A DNA stretch of 64,000 bases from Rhizohabitans arisaemae (GTDB lineage Bacteria; Actinomycetota; Actinomycetes; Streptosporangiales; Streptosporangiaceae), in NCBI RefSeq assembly GCF_025996515.1, contig NZ_BLRH01000029.1, positions 744,001 to 808,000 of the forward strand, given 5' to 3'. Position 1 is the first letter of the stretch. Every line of letters begins with the position of its first letter. A program made the translations under genes and the position numbers. Shown one piece after another: positions 58,936-64,000 of this stretch. The notes beneath the pieces are model-generated. The model did no database searches and had not been told where the DNA came from. It was given only the letters and a program-made list of their open reading frames with translations.

Positions 58936-59388
58936 TCAGCGGTAGTACCGGAAGACCGGCTGGGCCACGCACACGGGCTTGCCGGACCCGGCCGACCGGA
59001 TGGCCACGTCGATGACGAGCTGGAAACCGCCGTCGATCCCGGTCACCTCGGCGATCGTCGCCTGGAGGCGAAGCCGGGACCCGACGGGCACGGGGGCGGG
59101 GAAGCGGACCTTGTTCAGCCCGTAGTTGACGATGGCGCGGGCGTCCCGGACCCGGAGCAGCTCGCTCCAGAGCGGGACGACCAGCGCCAGGGTCAGGTAG
59201 CCGTGCGCGACGGTCGTACCGAACGGTCCGTCCGCCGCGGCCACGGGATCCACATGGATCCACTGATGGTCGCCGGTGGTCTCGGCGAAGCCGTCGATGC
59301 GCTTCTGGTCGACGGTGAGTTCCGAGCTGTTCCCCAAATCCACACCGACGAGGCCGGGGAGGTCGTCGAGGGTCACCGTTCTGGTCAT
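58936..59388 (-). CDS. MaoC-family enoyl-CoA hydratase
   Basis: This 150-residue hotdog-fold (R)-hydratase adds water to an enoyl-CoA. The active-site Asp/His pair is in FAETTGDHQWIHVDP, followed by FGTTVAHGYLTLALV, the classical hydratase-2 motif. It lies 13 bp after the amidohydrolase gene. It would act directly after the acyl-CoA dehydrogenase encoded next to it. Confidence 0.9.
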   Translation of the reverse strand: MTRTVTLDDLPGLVGVDLGNSSELTVDQKRIDGFAETTGDHQWIHVDPVAAADGPFGTTVAHGYLTLALVVPLWSELLRVRDARAIVNYGLNKVRFPAPVPVGSRLRLQATIAEVTGIDGGFQLVIDVAIRSAGSGKPVCVAQPVFRYYR

Positions 59389-59401
59389 GAGGTTTCTCCC
59401 A

Positions 59402-60289
59402 TCACTTCGACAGGCCGAGGAGCCGGACGGCGTTGTCCTTGAGGATCTTGGGGCGGACTTCGGGCTTGATGTCGAGCTTGTCGAATTCGGCGATCCACCG
59501 ATCCGGCGTGATCAGCGGGAAGTCGGATCCGAACAGCACCTTGTCCTGCAGGAGGGTGCCCGCGTACCGGACCAGGTTGGGAGGGAAGTACTTGGGGGCC
59601 CATCCGGACAGGTCGATCCAGACGTTCGCCTTGTGCGTCGCGACCGCGAGAGCCTCGTCCTGCCAGGGGAAGGACGGGTGCGCCATCACGATCGTCAGGG
59701 AGGGGAAGTCCGCGGCCACCTCGTCGAGCAGCATCGGGTTGGACAGCCCCAGCCGGATGCCGCCGCCACCGTCCAGCCCCGCGCCGATCCCCGTCTGGCC
59801 GGTGTGGAAGACGGCGGGGACACCGAGCGAGGCGATCGTCGCGTACAGGGGGTAGACGGCCCGGTCGGTCGGGTTGAAGCCCTGCAGGCTGGGGTGGAAC
59901 TTGAAGCCGCGGACCCCGTGCTCGTTCACCAGCCGCACCGCGGCGTCGACCGCGGACCGGCCGCGTGCGGGGTCGACGCTCGCGAACGGGATGAGCACAT
60001 CGGGATGGCGGGCGGCGGCCTGGGCGACGAACTCGTTGCCGATCGGGGGGTGGCCGGTCGCCGCCTGGTGGTCGACCGTGAAGACGACCGCCATCATGTT
60101 CCGCTCGCGGTAGGTCTGGGCGATTTCGTCCACGGTCGGCGTGCGGTGCCCGGCCTTGAAGTACGCGGCCGAGGCCTCCATCAGCTTGCCGCCCATGGAC
60201 GGATGGCCGTTGTCGTCCACCTCCACGTGCACATGCACGTCGATGGCCGTCAGGGAGTCTGTGTCGATCGCCGGTGTCACGGCCGTCAC
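59402..60289 (-). CDS. Amidohydrolase-2 family metal-dependent hydrolase/decarboxylase
   Basis: This 295-residue TIM-barrel protein has the metal motif IDVHVHVE near 15, GFKFHPSLQ near 135, FHTGQTG near 170, VMAHPSFPWQDEA near 215 and FGSDFPLITP near 255. Members of this family (ACMSD/gamma-resorcylate-decarboxylase group) decarboxylate or hydrolytically cleave ring or keto-acid intermediates. The start GTG overlaps the SDR stop (GTGA). Within a CoA pathway a ring-opening or C-C hydrolysis role is conceivable; the substrate is unknown. Confidence 0.82.
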   Translation of the reverse strand: MTAVTPAIDTDSLTAIDVHVHVEVDDNGHPSMGGKLMEASAAYFKAGHRTPTVDEIAQTYRERNMMAVVFTVDHQAATGHPPIGNEFVAQAAARHPDVLIPFASVDPARGRSAVDAAVRLVNEHGVRGFKFHPSLQGFNPTDRAVYPLYATIASLGVPAVFHTGQTGIGAGLDGGGGIRLGLSNPMLLDEVAADFPSLTIVMAHPSFPWQDEALAVATHKANVWIDLSGWAPKYFPPNLVRYAGTLLQDKVLFGSDFPLITPDRWIAEFDKLDIKPEVRPKILKDNAVRLLGLSK

Positions 60290-61191
60290 CCCTTGGATTC
60301 CGGAAGCGGCTCGCCGACGGTCTGCACGTGCGGCTGGAGAGCGGTGGCCCACGTCTCGGCGAGTTCGTCGGCTCCCCAGCCGCCGTCGGCGTACGCGGCG
60401 GCGATCTGGGTGGGATGAGACCAGAGGCTGACCCGGTCCCCGCCGATGCCGATGGCTTGGCCGGTGATGTCCGAGGCCGCGTCTGAAGCGAGGAATGTCA
60501 CCAGGCCGGCGGCGTCCTCGGGGGACCCCAGCGCCAGTGACCGCCGTACGAACGGGGGCAGTTCCCCGCCGCGCTCCAGCGTCTCGACGTGATCACGAAG
60601 GAAGGGCACCGTCTTGGTCATCTCGGTGGCGGCCACCGGGATGACGGCGTTGACCGTCACGCGTGCCCGGGCGAGTTCCATCGCCCAGGTGCGTACCATC
60701 CCGACGATGCCGGCCTTGGCGGCGGCGTAGTTGGTCTGGCCGAAGGTGCCGCGCTGGCCGGTCGGCGAGCCGACGCAGATGATCCGGCCGCCTTCGCCCT
60801 GTTCCCGCATCCGTACGGCGGCCGCGCGGGCACAGGTGAACGTGCCGCGGAGGTGGACGTGCACGACGGTGTCGAAGTCGTCGTCGCTCATCTTCCACAG
60901 CACGGTGTCACGCAGGACCCCGGCGTTGGCGACCATGACGTCCAGCCGCCCGAACTCGGAGACGGCGCGGTCGACGAGCGCCTGCGCGGCCGCGCCGCTC
61001 CCCACAGGCGCCACCTCGGAGACGGCGCTGCCGCCCGCCGCACGGATCGCCGCCACGGCGTCACCGGCGGCCGACGCGTCGATGTCGTTGACCACCACAC
61101 GTGCCCCCGCTGCGGCGAGACCGCGGGCGTAGGCCAGCCCGAGCCCGCGCCCGGCGCCGGTGACGACGGCCACCTTCCCGCTGAGATCCAC
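60286..61191 (-). CDS. Short-chain dehydrogenase/reductase (FabG/HSD17B4-like)
   Basis: This 301-residue classical SDR has the cofactor motif VVTGAGRGLGLAYARGLA, NAG in MVANAGVLRD, and the catalytic tetrad Ser-Tyr-Lys in VGSPTGQRGTFGQTNYAAAK. The extended C-terminal 45 residues are typical of the peroxisomal multifunctional-enzyme-like SDRs that oxidise 3-hydroxyacyl-CoA. It is the first gene of the leftward operon, starting 44 bp from the MarR palindrome. Confidence 0.88.
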   Translation of the reverse strand: MDLSGKVAVVTGAGRGLGLAYARGLAAAGARVVVNDIDASAAGDAVAAIRAAGGSAVSEVAPVGSGAAAQALVDRAVSEFGRLDVMVANAGVLRDTVLWKMSDDDFDTVVHVHLRGTFTCARAAAVRMREQGEGGRIICVGSPTGQRGTFGQTNYAAAKAGIVGMVRTWAMELARARVTVNAVIPVAATEMTKTVPFLRDHVETLERGGELPPFVRRSLALGSPEDAAGLVTFLASDAASDITGQAIGIGGDRVSLWSHPTQIAAAYADGGWGADELAETWATALQPHVQTVGEPLPESKG

Positions 61192-61234
61192 TGCTTCCCC
61201 TTCCGGTGCTTCGGTTGCTGGACACTACGTCGAT

Positions 61235-61255
61235 ATAATTGATAATGTCAATTAT
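61235..61255. promoter_or_regulatory. MarR-type operator in the divergent promoter region
   Basis: ATAATTGA-TAATG-TCAATTAT is a perfect 8-bp inverted repeat in a strikingly AT-rich island between the divergent SDR and MarR genes. Its size and symmetry fit a MarR dimer site, and it overlaps where the -10 elements of both promoters should be. Confidence 0.8.
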
Positions 61256-61297
61256 TGAGTGCATCCATCAACTAGTCGGCTCGGAAGAGAGATCGCG

Positions 61298-61771
61298 GTG
61301 AACAGCAAGGACGTGGAGCTTGCCGGCAACACCGGATTCCTGTTGACCTGTGCCAGCGGGATGATCGTGCGGATGACCAATGCCCACCTCGCCCACCTCG
61401 GTCTGCGAGTCAGGCACTTCTCGGCGCTGTCGTATGTGTGCGACACCGGAGGCGCCTCACAGCGTGAGATCGCCGACTTTCTCAAACTCGATCCCAGCCC
61501 GGTGGTGGCCATCGTCGACTCCCTGGAAGCCGACGGTCTGGTGGAGCGGTTGCCCGATCCCAGAGACCGGCGGGCCCGCCAGGTGGCACCGACGCCCCAA
61601 GGGCGCGCCGTCCGGGATCAGGGGCAGGCGGACATCGTCGCGGCGCGCGAGGTGTTCCTGTCGGGATTGGCCGCGCATGAGCGGGAACTCCTGCTCGACA
61701 TGCTGCAGCGCCTCGTCTTCGCCGACGCCGGCGGGAACCGCGTGGACGGGGAAGGAGGCGCGGATGCGTAA
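61298..61771 (+). CDS. MarR-family transcriptional regulator
   Basis: This 157-residue winged-helix regulator has the recognition region ASQREIADFLKLDPSPVVAIVDSLEADGLVER and the wing DPRDRRARQVAPTPQGRAV. The GTG at 61298 has GGAAGAGAG upstream; the frame upstream to 61259 would read through the operator. It probably represses both divergent transcripts through the palindrome at 61235-61255 and responds to a pathway acyl-CoA or acid. Its end overlaps the acyl-CoA ligase start by eight bases. Confidence 0.88.
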   Translation: MNSKDVELAGNTGFLLTCASGMIVRMTNAHLAHLGLRVRHFSALSYVCDTGGASQREIADFLKLDPSPVVAIVDSLEADGLVERLPDPRDRRARQVAPTPQGRAVRDQGQADIVAAREVFLSGLAAHERELLLDMLQRLVFADAGGNRVDGEGGADA

Positions 61772-63305
61772 TCAGGGGCTGGGATCATGGCCCGCGCGGA
61801 GCGCGCGGACCCATCCGCACCGGCGCGCCCTCGTTTCCGGCGAAGCCGAGCTCACGTACGCCGAGCTCCTGGAGCGGACCACCCGGCTCGCGCACGCGCT
61901 GCGGGCGCTCGGGGTCGCACGCGGTGACCGTGTCGCCTACCTCGGCCCCAATCTGCCCTCGCTCGTGGAGACCCTGTTCGCCACGCACCTGCTGGGCGCG
62001 GTGTTCGTCCCGCTCAACACCCGGCTTACGGCGGCCGAGGTGGGGTACCAGCTCGACGACTGCGGTGCGTCCGTCCTGGTCTACGCCGCCTCGCACACCC
62101 CTGTGGTGGAAGACCTGGCGGTACGCGCGGAACCGATCCCGGTGGCGGTGGGCGACACGGCGGGGAAGGCCCTCGACTACGAGGAACTGCTCCGGGCCGC
62201 GGCGGCCGATCCGATCGACGAACCGGTGGCGCACGACGACCCCGCGCTGATCCTCTACACCTCCGGAACCACGGGGCGGCCCAAGGGGGCGACCCTGACG
62301 CACGGGAACGTCATCTGGAACTGCGTGAACCTCCTCGTCGAGCTCGATCTGGCCAGGGACGAGGTCACCCTGATCAGCGCCCCGCTGTTTCATGTCGCGG
62401 CGCTGAACATGACGCTCATGCCGACGCTGCTCAAGGGCGGCTGCGCCGTGCTCATGGCCGAGTGGGACGCCGAGACGTGCCTCGACCTCGTTGAGCGGCA
62501 CCAGGTCACCTGGATGTTCGGCGTCCCCACGATGTTCGCGGACCTGACCCGGTCCGCACGCTGGGAGACCGCCGATCTGAGCTCCGTGCGCTCCCTCCTG
62601 ACGGGTGGGGCGCCCGCGCCGACGCAGTTGATCCACACCTGTCAGCAGCGCGGGCTGCGGTTCCTCCAGGGGTACGGGCTGACCGAGACGGCGCCCGGCG
62701 CGCTGATCGTCAGTGCGGAGATGAGCACGGCCAAGGTCGGCTCCGCCGGCGTCGCGTGCTTCTTCACCGATGTCCGCGTCGTGCGCCCCGACCTGAGCCT
62801 CGCGGCGGCCGGCGAACCCGGTGAGATCGTCATCCAGGGGCCGAACGTCATGGCGGGCTACTGGGGCCGCCCCGATGCCACGGCCAAGGCGATCCGGGAC
62901 GGCTGGTTTCACTCCGGCGATGTGGGCGAAGCCGACGAGGACGGCTACATCTCCATCGTCGACCGCCTGAAGGACATGTACATCTCCGGCGGTGAGAACG
63001 TCTATCCCGCCGAGGTGGAGTCGGCGCTGCTTCGGCATCCGGCCGTCGCGGAGTGCGCCGTCGTGGGCGTGCCCGACGAGCGGTGGGGCGAGGTGGGCCG
63101 GGCCTTCGTCCGCCTGCGCCCCGGTTCCGGCGTCGAGGAGCGGGAGCTCCTCGCGTTCCTGAACGGCCAGGTGGCGAGGTACAAGATCCCGAAATCAATC
63201 CGATTCATGGACAGCCTCCCCAGAACCGGATCCGGGAAGATCCAGCGCGAAATGCTGCGGGAACGGGCTTTTCCTCCCAGACAGGACAGTGGCTTGTCGG
63301 TGTGA
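61764..63305 (+). CDS. AMP-dependent acyl-CoA synthetase/ligase
   Basis: This ANL-superfamily ligase of 513 residues activates a carboxylic acid to its CoA thioester. The P-loop LILYTSGTTGRPKGATLTH near 170, the A5 motif QGYGLTETAPG near 305, the A7 segment GWFHSGDVGEADEDGYISI near 380 and catalytic Lys in PRTGSGKIQREML near 490 are all intact. The ATG overlaps the MarR stop by 8 bp. It would start the pathway whose later steps (dehydrogenase, hydratase, SDR) are encoded divergently. Confidence 0.9.
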   Translation: MRNQGLGSWPARSARTHPHRRALVSGEAELTYAELLERTTRLAHALRALGVARGDRVAYLGPNLPSLVETLFATHLLGAVFVPLNTRLTAAEVGYQLDDCGASVLVYAASHTPVVEDLAVRAEPIPVAVGDTAGKALDYEELLRAAAADPIDEPVAHDDPALILYTSGTTGRPKGATLTHGNVIWNCVNLLVELDLARDEVTLISAPLFHVAALNMTLMPTLLKGGCAVLMAEWDAETCLDLVERHQVTWMFGVPTMFADLTRSARWETADLSSVRSLLTGGAPAPTQLIHTCQQRGLRFLQGYGLTETAPGALIVSAEMSTAKVGSAGVACFFTDVRVVRPDLSLAAAGEPGEIVIQGPNVMAGYWGRPDATAKAIRDGWFHSGDVGEADEDGYISIVDRLKDMYISGGENVYPAEVESALLRHPAVAECAVVGVPDERWGEVGRAFVRLRPGSGVEERELLAFLNGQVARYKIPKSIRFMDSLPRTGSGKIQREMLRERAFPPRQDSGLSV

Positions 63306-63369
63306 CCGTCGGCCTCCGGATCGAGTCGCGTCGTCGTCCTGTGCCCGAAAACGCCAGAAAGGAAAGACA

Positions 63370-64000
63370 ATGTCGGACGTTTTGATCGTTGGTGGCGGGT
63401 TTGCCGGAGTGTGGAGCGCCGCCGCCGCGGCACGGGTTCGCGGCGAGAGCGACCTGCGCGTCACGCTGGTCTCGCCCAATGAGGACATGGTGCTGCGTCC
63501 GCGTCTGCATAAGCTCGACCCCGATTGGACTCGCGTCCCGTTGAAGCGGGTATTGGAGCCGATCGGCGTCACCCATGTGCGCGCGGCGGTGACCGGAATC
63601 GACACGACCGCGCGACGGGTCGATCTGGGGGACCGTTCGATCGGCTACGACCGGCTCGTGCTGGCCGCGGGCAGCCACCTCGTCCGCGCCAGCGTTCCGG
63701 GCGCCGACCACCTGTTCGACATCGACAGCGTCGAGGGTGTGGCCCGGCTCGCCGGTCGTCTGCACGATCGTTCCGGCTTCACCGCGGTGGTCATCGGGTC
63801 CGGCTTCACCGGTCTGGAGCTCGCCACCGAGCTGGCCGAGCGCGGTCGGGTGATCCTGATCGAGCGCGCCGACGTCGTCGGGCCCGACCTCGGGCCCGGT
63901 CCCCGTCCCGTGATCGAGGCCGCCCTGGCCGAACTGGGCGTCGAGGTACGTCTCGGGGTGACCGTGGCCTCGGTCGGCGAGAAGGGCGTCGTCCTCAGCG
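63370..64000 (+). CDS. FAD-dependent NADH-dehydrogenase-like oxidoreductase (3' partial)
   Basis: The first 210 codons of a pyridine-nucleotide-disulfide-type oxidoreductase run off the right edge. The N-terminal MSDVLIVGGGFAGVWSAAAA is the FAD dinucleotide motif, IGYDRLVLAAGSHLVR the second FAD segment, and TAVVIGSGFTGLELATELAE the NAD(P)H-binding motif near 140. It resembles type II NADH dehydrogenase/FSP1-like enzymes without redox cysteines. GGAAAGAC precedes the ATG. It lies 64 bp after the ligase gene and may belong to the MarR-controlled transcript. Confidence 0.88.
   Translation, partial: MSDVLIVGGGFAGVWSAAAAARVRGESDLRVTLVSPNEDMVLRPRLHKLDPDWTRVPLKRVLEPIGVTHVRAAVTGIDTTARRVDLGDRSIGYDRLVLAAGSHLVRASVPGADHLFDIDSVEGVARLAGRLHDRSGFTAVVIGSGFTGLELATELAERGRVILIERADVVGPDLGPGPRPVIEAALAELGVEVRLGVTVASVGEKGVVLS

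Overview
The window is about 72% GC by eye, with GTG/TTG starts, tight ATGA/GTGA overlaps and a block of genes typical of Actinobacteria (AdnAB, mycoredoxin, UvrD2, WhiB7, DUF2342 metalloprotease, UPF0182 protein). It looks like chromosome of a filamentous actinomycete. Streptosporangiales or a near relative is my guess from gene content only. Both edges cut genes: a CDP-glycerol glycerophosphotransferase on the left and an FAD-dependent NADH-dehydrogenase-like enzyme on the right.

Region 1 (1-36600) is a conserved housekeeping and stress block. Gene for gene it matches the Mycobacterium tuberculosis interval Rv3193c-Rv3202c: adnA-adnB (3185-9705), nudC, mrx1, uvrD2 (15805-20285), whiB7 (21706), an ABC1 kinase, a DUF2342 protein, a PDZ/Lon-type protease and a UPF0182 membrane protein (to 36571). 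Other genes lie between them: a thioesterase, a ThiF-like protein, a zinc-dependent hydrolase, an EEP phosphatase, a NUDIX hydrolase and moaE. Between adnB and nudC sits a four-gene NRPS-independent siderophore operon on the minus strand (15647 to 9963): ATP-grasp ligase, two IucA/IucC synthetases and a PLP decarboxylase. Gene order matches vibrioferrin pvsA-B-D-E, and a near-perfect IdeR/DmdR iron box lies 19 bp upstream. whiB7 has a leader of about 450 nt with a promoter, a well-initiated 96-codon upstream ORF and a perfect intrinsic terminator, which is the architecture of an antibiotic-sensing attenuator. A cluster of DnaA-box sequences lies between the ThiF-like gene and the next gene.

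Region 2 (36700-47360) is accessory. It carries one very large gene for a TIR / degenerate phosphoesterase / NACHT-type NTPase / pentapeptide / 15-repeat WD40 protein of 1908 residues, a plausible anti-phage or regulated-suicide protein. An ArsB/SLC13-like permease is divergent from it. Then come a 140-bp tandem repeat, a three-gene operon (two-TM protein, cupin-like protein, inositol-phosphatase-family protein), the initiator tRNA-fMet with its promoter and UUCG terminator, a 63-bp tandem repeat and a decayed ABC transporter ATPase.

Region 3 (47800-64000) is catabolic. A LacI-type regulon has palindromic GCAAACG-type operators, a strong promoter, a 29-codon leader ORF and an intrinsic terminator ahead of six co-directional genes: hydroxyacid dehydrogenase, M24-family hydrolase, aldehyde dehydrogenase, VOC protein, fused E1 alpha-beta and E2 of a 2-oxoacid dehydrogenase. 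The lacI gene follows. A second module is built around an AT-rich MarR palindrome: leftward SDR, amidohydrolase, MaoC hydratase and acyl-CoA dehydrogenase; rightward MarR, acyl-CoA ligase and FAD oxidoreductase. It looks like a CoA-dependent degradation pathway whose substrate I cannot name.
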